From positions 4,905,501 to 4,969,500 of the forward strand of contig NC_065575.1 in NCBI RefSeq assembly GCF_937616625.2: a DNA stretch of 64,000 nucleotides. Reading direction: 5' to 3'. The DNA comes from Mercurialis annua. Its lineage: Eukaryota; Streptophyta; Magnoliopsida; Malpighiales; Euphorbiaceae. Below are positions 36,759-46,617 of this stretch, in pieces. The translations under genes were made by a program, and so were the position numbers. Within the stretch, counting starts at the first letter, position 1; each line of letters starts with the position of its first letter. A model generated the notes under the pieces. The model made no database searches, was not told where the DNA came from, and was given only the letters and a program-made list of their open reading frames with translations.

Positions 36759-39700
36759 ATGGGGGAAGTTGTGATTAGCAGTGAGGATTTGGAAATGGTG
36801 ACTGAGAGTGAAACAGAAAGAAATGAAGAAATGGAGGAATCAGTGAAGAAGAAGAAGAGAAGGGGAAATAAGTTGGGGATGACGTGGGAGAAGCTGTTGC
36901 CAAGAATGGTGTTAAGGGTGTTGTTGGTTGAAGCTGATGATTCTACTCGGCAAATTATTACTGCTTTACTCAGGAAATGTAGCTACAAAGGTCAGTTTTT
37001 CTTCTTCATATTTTGGTTTAATTGTTGTTTAATTCAGTTTTGTGTTCTTTTTTGTGAACTGGGTTCCTTATGAAGAGTGTTTTTATGTATGAAAGCTATA
37101 GTTTTTGTGTCAATCTTGAGTTCAATGGCTAGTTTGTCTTCTATGTTTTGGAGAATTTGGTAAATTTGAGTTTTTTTTAAACAAATTTCAATCTTGAGTT
37201 CAATATTGTTAATCAGGAGATTCTAGAGGATATGGTTTGTTAATTACTTTTTGGAGTTTGAAGGGGTGAGCATGATTTGCTTAACTTAGTTCATATTTCC
37301 ATTCCCTTAATTTTGTTATAAGCATCTGATCTAAGATCATTGCATGATTTTGTGTAGTAGTATTTTTGTATACCTTGTTAAACTGAGAATTCTGTTTATG
37401 TATTGAATTGATATGTGCAATCTTTATGTCTCAAGTAGCATTAACTTATGTTGGTATATATTTACCAAACTAAACATGGCTTTGTTTGTTTGAGCAGTTG
37501 TGGCTGTTCCTGATGGTTTAAAGGCGTGGGAGATGCTGAAACGAAGGCCAAATAATATAGATCTCATTCTGACGGAAGTGGATTTACCTTTAATATCTGG
37601 ATATGCGCTTCTTACTCTTATTATGGAGCATGATGTTTGCAAAAACATACCAGTTATAAGTATGATATGAAATTCCAGATTTCCGTGTTTTCACTTTTCG
37701 GGAATATCTAATTTTCGTCAGTGATTGTTTCGGAACATAAAGTTGACATTGTTTCTGGTGATTTTGCAGTGATGTCCTCACAAGATTCGATTAGTACAGT
37801 TTATAAATGCATGTTGCGAGGTGCTGCTGACTATCTGGTTAAGCCCATAAGGAGAAATGAACTGAGAAATTTGTGGCAGCATGTATGGAGAAGACAATCT
37901 GTATGCCTATTTCCCTCACTTGTTAATTTTCTCACTTTGAAATTTATGTACTCAAACTGAACTCTCAATTTATTTCTATGGTTTCATCAGTCTCTTGCTA
38001 GAGGAAATGTTCCCCGAGAGGAAAGTGTTGGACAGGATAAGGTTGAAGCTACTTCTGAGAATAATGCTGCCAGTGATCATGCTAGTGGTGACAGGAGTTC
38101 TTTAGTTTAGTGGTGCGTGTGATGTAGTAAATGCTTTACTTGGTGCATGAATAAAAGTTGAAGCATAATAACTAAAATCAATACAATTTCTGTGATTAAT
38201 CTCTTCTTATGACAAGCATTTTGAGCGGCTTGTCACCGGAAATGATGAAATCGTATTTTACTTATTAAACTGCAAGTTCCACTATTTTAACTTGTTGGAA
38301 GCTTAAGGGAGCCATGGATTTTAATTGTAACGTTTTTCCGGTTAAAAGTTTAAGGCAATGGAGATTATACAAAAGTAAACTTTATGTCTGGTTTATGTCA
38401 ATTTGATTAGGTGCATAACATGCTTTAATTGAAAGTTATTTATGCTACCTCAATCAGTTCCTCAGTTTTCTATGCTGATTTGAAAGCCATTGGTCGCCTT
38501 ACTTTTTGAGATAGTTTGTGTTTCATCTTGTGCTTAGAAGTTCTAATTTATTTTGTAACACCTCTCGTGGTTGAAAGAATTTTCCTTCAGTTTTGATTAG
38601 CTACTTGAAATTCACGTAGACACTGCATGTTTCCTTCCTGTCTCTTGCAGAGTTCTTGCATAAAGCCAGATATGGAAGCTGAGAGTGCTTCTACGGAGAA
38701 TGTGCGAGACTTTTTGCAGCCAGCATGGGGAAGTTTGGTAAATATGCCAATTGAATTAGGTTCAGCATCAGCTGCCTGCACGGATCCTAATCGAATGGCT
38801 GTGGATGAGGATGCTGAAGCAGATAGTCAAAGAAAGAATGCCGATATCACCCGCAAGAGCTGTGATGGAAGTCATTTCTTAGTCAAATCTTCAAGAGAAG
38901 CTATTGATTTCATGGGAACTTCTGCCAGTATTAACTTTTCTGTTGATAATACGAAAAGAAAGTTTGATATTTTTCCACAACTGGATCTCTGCTTGGCAAG
39001 ATGCCATCAAAGTGGCTTTGAGATTCAAAATGCAGAAGACAGACGCCCTCTTAGGCATTCTAATGCTTCAGCATTTACACCGTAAGTTTTTTTTCTTAAT
39101 GAAATCCTCTTTTAGTGTTAGGCATTAGTTAAAGAATATATTTTCAGTTAATAAGACATTTAAAGATGCTTCATGCAGGTATAATAACCGTCCATTAGAG
39201 AATGTGCATACAAATTGGGCAAGTAATTCTAATCAGAAAGAACTTGGAGCTTATTCCGAAAGAAAATTTTCCAGCAATATCAGTGGCTATAACTCTGATG
39301 CACCTGGTCCACCATCAAGTACTGAAAGACCTATGGAATCTCTAGCTATTTGTCCAAGAAAAGAGTCTGAAGCTGCAATTTCTTGCGCTCAACAAAGAGT
39401 AATTCCCCTCCAGATTTCAGTCGAAGGTGCAGGATGCAATAATATTTGCACCAGCAATGGTTCTACTGTTCCTCCAGTTGTTTCTAAACAGTCTGGTGCG
39501 TCAACAATACCCAGTCGAAGTTCAGGCAGCCAGCCAGAGCCCAACTGTGAAGTGAATCCATTCCGGCTATCCAATTTCAAAAGTAATTCCGAGCATCTCT
39601 ATGATCGATTAGTTCAACAAGAAAATGACACCTCCAATCTGCGAAAGCATGATAAGGTGTTGGATTCTTTTGACGATCAAGGCCATATTTCTCATACCGC

Positions 39701-40386
39701 TGATCAGAGTGCAACAAGCTGCTTCTATAATAGTACTGCAAGCCATCTTAATATGGGTTATGGAAGCACTTCTGGGAGCAATAGCAATATTGATCAGGTT
39801 GCTAAAGTCAGAACTGCTGTTGAGAGAATAAATGATGGCTTTCTTTTACATAATGCCAATTCGCATCGATCCATCCAAAGAGAAGCGGCTCTAAATAAGT
39901 TCCGCTTGAAGCGGAAAGATAGATGCTATGAAAAGAAGGTAACGCTTTCATCTTCACTAGTATCATGTTTGTATGATCATCATTCTTTTCAGTTCATCAT
40001 AATCACTATAACAGCAACAATTTATAGCTATGCATAGCTTCTACTTATGGATAATATTACTTCTAGACTATAAATAATCACAAGCTGCTTTACCCAGAAA
40101 CTTGAAATGCCTCTGAAATCCCGAAAGTTTATATTTATAATTCTTGTAAAAAACAGTGTTATGCCATTTTTCATTTCAGTGTCCGATTTCAACGTTTCTA
40201 TTTCCATGCAACATAGATCACGAGTATCTAACATATTTTAGAAAGCGCATATGGTGCATTTGCTGAAACAAATTTTGAATACAGGTGCGATATGAGAGTA
40301 GAAAAAAGCTTGCAGAGCAGCGACCGAGAGTGAAAGGACAATTTGTTCGTCAAGGGCAGCCACCATCTGCAGAAACCGAGCAGTAG
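36759..40386 (+). CDS. PRR5: PRR5-type clock pseudo-response regulator, copy 1, exon 4 donor deleted
   Basis: Exons align one to one with copy 2: 36759-36990, 37498-37659, 37770-37900, exon 4 from 37991, then 38651-39081, 39179-39938 and 40285-40386. Exons 1-3 encode the receiver domain ([16 protein letters not shown]), with the phosphoacceptor Asp replaced by Glu (LTEVDLP). Exon 4 lacks the last 17 codons and the GT donor found in copy 2, so it reads on through DRSSLV to a TAG at 38108. That would be a 214-residue receiver-only protein. Exons 3 and 5 are both in phase 0, so skipping exon 4 restores a 605-residue protein with the LDLCL EAR-like motif and an intact CCT domain ([15 protein letters not shown] onward). 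Exons 5-7 keep their frame, which suggests the skipped form is used. PRR5 represses morning clock genes. Splicing here is prediction. Confidence 0.8.
38093..38110 (+). other. Deletion junction replacing exon 4 splice donor, PRR5 copy 1
   Basis: After GTGACAGG the sequence jumps straight to AGTTCTTTAG. In copy 2 these are separated by 54 bases that contain the exon end and the donor's GTT. A CAGG repeat flanks the missing segment in copy 2, so a microhomology-linked deletion is plausible. Confidence 0.85.
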
Positions 40387-41159
40387 CCATTCATGTTGTT
40401 GACTAGCTAGGCTCATATATTAGATCTCAAGACTACGGATTGATTGTTTCTTCTTCGTGTTATGAAGAGTTAGGAGAATACAATGCAGGTTAATCATATT
40501 CTTTGTTGAGTAGGTTTGTAACTATAGATTATAGGCCTTTGTACAGTTTAGGAAGATTTTAGCATTTAAGTTATTTCATTCACAAATCTCAAATGCTTGA
40601 ACTTGGAGAAAACTAGTTACTTTAACACTTTACTATAGCTAAACACATGTTCGTTAGTCTGTATAAAACTTGAATGAGGAGAAATACTTGTACCCTATAT
40701 GACGTACTATGATTTCAATTTTTCTTTTTGAAGGTAGCAACCGTGATTCAATTTATTTAAATATAACTTGTTATAAATGTAAGGTTATATTTGGTTGATG
40801 GAATATGTCCGGCATAGAATAGCTACTCCTTATAAGATAATTGTTTCATACTTTTGATTCATAGAATATTAACTCCACGGAATTGCTATATTATGATTTT
40901 GTGAAATAAGTACCTTTCTCAAAAAGTAAATAGTAAAGAATGACTATTACATTTCATATTATTTCATAGCTCAGGTAATACAACTTGAAGATGAACCCTC
41001 TAGAGTGCTTCTTCAGAATCTTCGGTCCCGGTCCTATCGAATCAGTCACTTCATACCTGGCAAAGGAAATGGAAAGTTTAGCAAAATACCTAAAAAACTA
41101 AAAATAATTGCAAAATTTAACTCATAAACTGAAAGTTTGCAAACGTACCTAAAAAATTT

Positions 41160-41570
41160 AAATATTTATTTTTTTTACTCCGCAATTTCAAATAGTTGTA
41201 AACAGTTTCAAAAAACACAATTTGAAACTGTTTTACAAAACTTTTCGCATACAGTTTCAAACGGTTTCAAAAGAAAAATACAATTTGAAACTGTTTTATA
41301 AACCGTTTCAAAAATAGTTTATAATAGGATTTCAAACGGTTTATAACTGTTTATTAAAAAATAATTTGAAACCGTTTTCAAAAACAGTTTCATATAGAGT
41401 TTCAAATGGTTTCTAAAAAACAGCTTCAAATATAGTTTCAAACAGTCTACAGAGTATTTTTACAAATTTTCAGAGTAAAAAAATAAATTTTCGGAAAAAA
41501 GGTAAAAAAATAATTTTACAAAAACGGAGTATTTTTACAAATATTTTTAAAGAACGGAGTATTTTCTGCA
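41160..41570. repeat. Degenerate fold-back array of GTTTCAAACGGTTT words
   Basis: At least a dozen copies of TTTCAAA-CGGTTT or its inverted form AAACCGTTTGAAA occur in 300 bases. They are flanked by segments with GCAAAATAC/CGGAGTATTTT words in opposite orientation. This looks like the inside of a non-autonomous inverted-repeat element; ends were not defined. Confidence 0.5.
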
Positions 41571-42406
41571 ATTTCCCAAAGAAAATAGCTTCTACGGCCT
41601 ATGTATGAATAGAAAAACTGGTGTAAAATTGTATGAACCGAACATAAACTAGGAGATCAGAATAATTTTGATTATCTGACAATTAACAAGCTATAATATA
41701 CACAAAATTATTGAACAAATCGACTTACACACCTAAAAGGATTTTTTATAACTGCATATATCTAAGACAACTCTGACTCTTCAAGTATAAACCACGATAA
41801 GCAAACCCGAGTCATCGTAAAAACTTTTTGAAACAGTAAAACCGTGATATACAAGCTTGAATCATATTGAGAGAAACTTGAACAAAAAAAAAACACATTA
41901 AAAAAATATGGATTCATCAAGAGTTGGTATCAGTGATTACTCAAATCAACAAAACCTTGATCGAACCAAACAGAAAATACACCTGGAAGAGCAAATAGTC
42001 ATAAACAACAATAAACTTCAACAAAACAAATACATAAAATTGAAGATGTTTAATATTCTATGATCTTGGCCAAAACAAGAAATCTTTAGCTACTCAATCC
42101 GCAAAGGCTTCAAATTTTTTTTGATCGGACCAAAATCTACCACCTCATTCACCCCTAATATACGCATCTCTATAGACTATATTATATTTCAATATCTTGC
42201 CTATAGACTATATTATATTTCAATATTTGCTCTTATAAGATAAACTAGGTCGATCACCTTGTATTTCGTTAGTAAATTTACCATTAAATTTATCAATTTA
42301 ATGGGATTACATTAAATCTAAAATCAAATGAAATTTACTAATTGGTTTGAAAAATTACTTCACTAAATATTAATAAATAAAATTTAATTTTATAATATGA
42401 TATATT

Positions 42407-43013
42407 CAGTGGCGGAACCAGAAATTTTTTGCAGGAGGGTCGAAATTTCACATAAAAATTAACAAAAAAATTATCAATTCACCAAATGAAAAAACTAAGT
42501 TAAAATTGAAAAAAATCAAAATAATTTTGATAATTGAGTAGAAATATTAATGGGTTTAAGAATTAAGTGGTGGAAAGTGATTAATTGAATGAATGTGATT
42601 CAATTTTAGAATTAGGGTTTTGAAAAATATATAAGAATAGAGGGAGAAAAGAAGGGGTAAAACCTAAATATTTTCTGCAGATTTAATTTTTCTAGTTTTG
42701 TCTTAAATTAAGGAGCTAAAATAAAGAAAAAAATAATAGTTAAAAAAGACATAGATAGGAATAATAAGCCTCATCCACTGAGTCATCTGCAGTTCGTTAT
42801 CTATTTTTACATACACAAAATTATATATGGAGCCCGGACTAAAGCCCGCTGCATGAATCACTCTTGGCCGGCAGCCTGCATCAGCTGCCAAGCCTGTTAC
42901 ACGATAGGGTCGAGAACAACAGGGGACCAGTCGAGAGTAGCACCAGTCCCTCAGTCTTTCGCCGGCGAGGAGGGTCGGCCGACCCTCCTGACCCTCCCGT
43001 GGTTCCGCCACTG
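42407..43013. mobile_element. hAT-type MITE with perfect 8-bp target duplication
   Basis: The 14-bp inverted ends are identical (CAGTGGCGGAACCA). Both flanks read GATATATT. It is 607 bp. The right third is unusually GC-rich and includes the perfect palindrome GGAGGGTCGGCCGACCCTCC; the left part is AT-rich. A 119-codon minus-strand frame crosses it but shows no domain. Confidence 0.88.
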
Positions 43014-43090
43014 GATATATTATAATTAAATTTAACGGTGTATACAGTATATATACATACATATACCTCTAGTTAAATGAATATAGATGG

Positions 43091-44020
43091 GTAGGCTGTT
43101 CATTCGGTCGGTTGGGTTATCGAACCGAATAAACCGAACACCAAAATTCGGTAAAAGTTTCAAACCGAACCAGACTGAATTCTAATTTTGCCTTAAACCA
43201 AACCGAACCAAAAAATTTGGTTTGGTTCGGTTAAAAACCGAATTTTATTACTTTCTCTGTTTTTTAATTTTAGGCCTAATTACTTAAAAACCACTCACCT
43301 TATAACTTTTTTTCGTTTTATATCATGACCTAGGAAAATTTTTAATTGTACCCTATTTTCGATTTTTATGTTTCGTTTATACCCCAAAAATAAATTTTTT
43401 GATAATTTAATTGATTTAAAGATGAAAATATTAAAAACAAGATACATAAATGATTAACATTAATATTTTATTAGAATATAGGTTAAAAATGAAGGATTAA
43501 TTTAAACTCTTTTTCAAAAGAAAATTGGTCAATTCAACTCATTAGGGTAAAGATGAAACATAAAAATCAAAAATAGGGTACAATTGAAAATTTTCCTAGA
43601 TCATGGTATAAATGAAAAAAAGTTACAAGGTGAGTGGTTTTTAAGTAATTAGACCTTAATTTTATTATCATAAAATTAATCCATATATTATATAATTAGT
43701 GTCTAATAAATGTTTTTATATAATTTATTAGCGTATTTATATGTTGTATGCAATTTATTGACTTATATATCAACTATAATAAAAAGAATAAAAACAAAAA
43801 AATATAAATTTATATAAATTTATACTATTTTTTATCTTTTATTTGAATGTTCGGTTTTTTCGATTTTTAAAATGTTCAAACCAAACTAAAAACAGAAAAC
43901 CAAACTTTTATCTAATTACAAATCAAACCAAACTATATTCATCAAAAAACCAATCTGTAATTGCAATTTTGGTCCGGTTCGACTACATAATTCGATTTAC
44001 TTCAGTTTTTGCACAGCCTT
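43091..44020. mobile_element. hAT-like CCGAAC-rich element, interrupted by another MITE
   Basis: The left end GTAGGCTGTTCATTCGGT and the right end (reverse complement AAGGCTGTGCAAAAACTG) share AGGCTGT. Both flanks read ATAGATGG (43083-43090, 44021-44028). The interior is rich in CCGAACCAAA on both strands. The Mutator-like element at 43273-43655 is inserted within it. Confidence 0.65.
43273..43655. mobile_element. Mutator-like MITE with perfect 9-bp target duplication, nested
   Basis: The ends GGCCTAATTACTTAAAAACC and GGTCTAATTACTTAAAAACC (reverse complement of the right end) start long inverted repeats. Flanks are TTAATTTTA on both sides. It is 383 bp and lies inside the hAT-like element 43091-44020. 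Confidence 0.88.
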
Positions 44021-44242
44021 ATAGATGGCGACACGAATTAGCCGCCCTACCTAAACCATTCGAATTCTACCTCTAACATGAAATATGAACTTGTTTTATA
44101 CTTGTATAATGGGGGTGGCCTCCTATTTTTGACAAAAAATATAAGAAAAGAAAGCACTTGGTTTAACATTGATTATATTTGCAATTTGCACTAAAAAAGA
44201 ACACGTTATGATAACTTCAAAGCTACTACACACCAATAAAAA

Positions 44243-45577
44243 GAGTGAAGGTTCAAAACCCCCCCTGAACTTGGCACAAAAGATCAAATAGGTCCAACCT
44301 CGCGAAAGTGGATCAAATCACCCCAGAACTATGCAAAAATGTATCAAATACCCCCTTCCCCACTCTCACCACCGAGAGTGAACACACTCTCCGGTTTTCA
44401 ATTGTAAAAAGTTTAAAATAGTCCCTTATTTTTTATTTTATCTTTCAAACTGACATCAAATCATTTTTAAATTTCAATTGCGTCCTTTATATTTTTAAAC
44501 TTTACAAATTAAATTATTTTTTAGATACAAAGTGAGGGATCTTATTATACCCTTTTCATTTACAAACTAAACCTAATTATTATATAAAAAAAAAAACTTA
44601 ACCCAGTTCATTTTCAAACTCGAACATTCTTCTTCACCTACCCTCCATCGTCGTTCAAAGAAATGCAGCTGCTACTCCGGTGAACGAAGACCTGTCGTTT
44701 CTGCTCTGGTGAACAAAAGAACACAACTGCTGCTCCGGTGGACGAAGACCCACTGCTTCTCTTTTCTTCATTCTTTGTCAATTGCTTCTGTCGGAGGCGA
44801 AGATCGTTGCTGCTACCGTTCATCCACCGCTGCTGGAATTGAAGACTGATATTGTTGCTGCTGCTTGTCCGGCAAGGACGCTACTGTTTCTCCTGCTTGT
44901 CCGGCAGGGACGATGGTGCTGCGGTGGTGATGGCTTGGATTAGATCTGATGCCACAGAAGATGTCAGGTGGGTGAAGGCGGCAAGTATTGGTGGATAATT
45001 TCTGTTTTATGTAATAAATGTAAATGAATGATTTTGTTTCTTGAGTTGTAGTGATGTATTGTTCATATCTTTAAATGTGAATCTGATTGCATCTGTTCAT
45101 CTTTTTGAATGGGTGATTTTTTTTTTCATTACTACTTGTCCATCTTATATTTGTTAAAGCTCTTATTGGTTGTTGATGAAGTAGGCGGTGGTTGATGGTG
45201 GTCTGATCATAGTTGGGTGAAGAAAGTGGTGGAGGCGGCTGGTGGCTGGGTATGGTTAATTAGGTTATGTTTAATTAGGTTAATTAGATTAAGTAAGATT
45301 ATGATTGGACTTAATTAGGCAAAAGAGTAGAAAAAACCCTTAATTTTATAGTAATTAAAATTTAAATTAAATAGGATTAATTAGTGTTTTAATTAAGATT
45401 AGTTAGAGTTAATTATACTTAATTTTTAAAATTAGGTTATTACACTCTCTTTTTTGGTCAAAAGGGTGAAACCGATCCGGTTTTGCATAGTTCTGGAGTG
45501 ATTTGATCCGGTTTTGCGAGGTTGGACTTATTTGATACTTCGTGCCAAGTTCAAGGGGTAAATTGATCCTTTGTTCC
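44243..45577. mobile_element. Long-TIR element (Mutator-like) with GC-richer cargo
   Basis: Terminal inverted repeats of about 110 bp share GAACTTGGCAC, ATCAAATA-GTCCAACCTCGC and CCAGAACTATGCAAAA. The target duplication is CAATAAAAA (44234-44242 and 45578-45586). The paralogous PRR5 copy 1 shows the empty site. The middle (44640-45000 and 45180-45260) is much richer in GC than its surroundings, with CTGCTGCTCCGGTG-type words, and may be captured host sequence. No transposase is visible. Confidence 0.82.
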
Positions 45578-45610
45578 CAATAAAAATTCCAGTATTATTT
45601 AGTGCCATCA

Positions 45611-45616
45611 CACGTG
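45611..45616 (+). promoter_or_regulatory. G-box in PRR5 copy 2 promoter
   Basis: CACGTG within ACACGTGTC is a canonical G-box. The same place in copy 1 (34847-34855) reads CACGCGTGTC, so the core is lost or was gained in copy 2. Confidence 0.45.
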
Positions 45617-45736
45617 TCATACTCTTGTCCAGGAAATGCAAATTTCGCCATAAAAAATCATTATTCAAAATAAATATCTAACCAAGTGGGACCTATTATT
45701 ACTAAGACTCAACCGGGTCCCACACATAAATATCAC

Positions 45737-45745
45737 AAAATATCT
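45737..45745 (+). promoter_or_regulatory. Evening element in PRR5 copy 2 promoter
   Basis: AAAATATCT is followed by AAAACACAGCC, conserved with copy 1 (35242), although the surrounding intergenic sequence has diverged more. Confidence 0.6.
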
Positions 45746-46513
45746 AAAACACAGCCTTTTCTTAACAGTATATATCCATTTTTTTTGGCTGGATGGGGTC
45801 TTTAAATTCCAACCACAACTTAACCACCACAAAAAGAAAAATATATTCACCAATAGGCTAACGCCTTTTGATATTAAATTTTTATTTTATAGGAAAAAAT
45901 ATATAAAATATACGTGCTTAGAGCTAATCACATTAATATATTATCAAAATAATATTTAACACTATAATTTAATTAAATATTAACTTACAATTTATAGTAA
46001 TTTAACCGATTTTGTATGTTAAATATTTTTAAAGGTTTTTTTTACTGTTGTGAGAGAATTAAATCTACAATCTTAACAAAAGATTAGTAAGCGCTTATAT
46101 TATTCAAATTATAATTCATTGATTTGATAAATAAAATTAACAGCAATATAGTATATAAATTTAATATAACTGATGAGATATACTCTAAATGATACAAACG
46201 CTAAACACCAATCTGGTAGATCGTGTTGGTTTACTTCTTTCCACAAACACCTTTTTTTTTTAAATATCAGAAAAATAATGTAAAAATAAAAATTCATAAA
46301 TAATGTTAACATTATTTTATGTATTCACAGAATAAATAAATTATAATGCACGAATTATATCTATAGCTGACGTGGCATAATATGGACCCATAGAAGGGAA
46401 TTGAGATATTTTGCAAGCAAGTAGGGGTGGGAATATTCTTAAACCATAGGATGCAAATTGAGATTGTATTTAGAACCGTAAGATTTAAAGTTTGAAATAT
46501 TATTAGAGGCTGT

Positions 46514-46531
46514 AGATATTTTAGATATTTT
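46514..46531 (-). promoter_or_regulatory. Two adjacent proximal evening elements, PRR5 copy 2
   Basis: AGATATTTTAGATATTTT is two inverted AAAATATCT motifs end to end, about 90-100 bases upstream of the start codon and probably near the transcription start. Confidence 0.55.
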
Positions 46532-46617
46532 TTCCTTTGTTATAGCAGAGAAAAAGATTTTGCACAAGCCAAGATTCTAAAAACAAGAAAAAAGAGAGTG
46601 TATTTTCAGAGATTATT

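Larger units (their letters stand above)
34758..40720 (+). repeat. Tandem segmental duplication, copy 1 (PRR5 gene plus promoter)
   Basis: Sequence from the GCAATTTGCGCTAAAAGAAC region through the gene and about 330 bp of 3' flank (TTGTACCCTATAT) matches 44180-50560 in order, including introns. Exons are nearly identical. Copy-specific insertions are a Stowaway (34903-35174) and a 372-bp MITE (36049-36420). Confidence 0.85.
40721..44179. other. Spacer between the PRR5 duplicates, filled with transposons
   Basis: It contains a block of GTTTCAAA/AAACTGTTT repeats (41160-41570), a hAT MITE (42407-43013) and a second hAT-like element (43091-44020) with a Mutator-like MITE nested in it. The 41580-42400 part is AT-rich with no recognised feature. 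No gene is seen. Confidence 0.6.

Noticed and set aside
42703..43062. 119-codon minus-strand frame
   Set aside because: It runs across the GC-rich end of a hAT MITE and out through the target duplication. No domain is visible.
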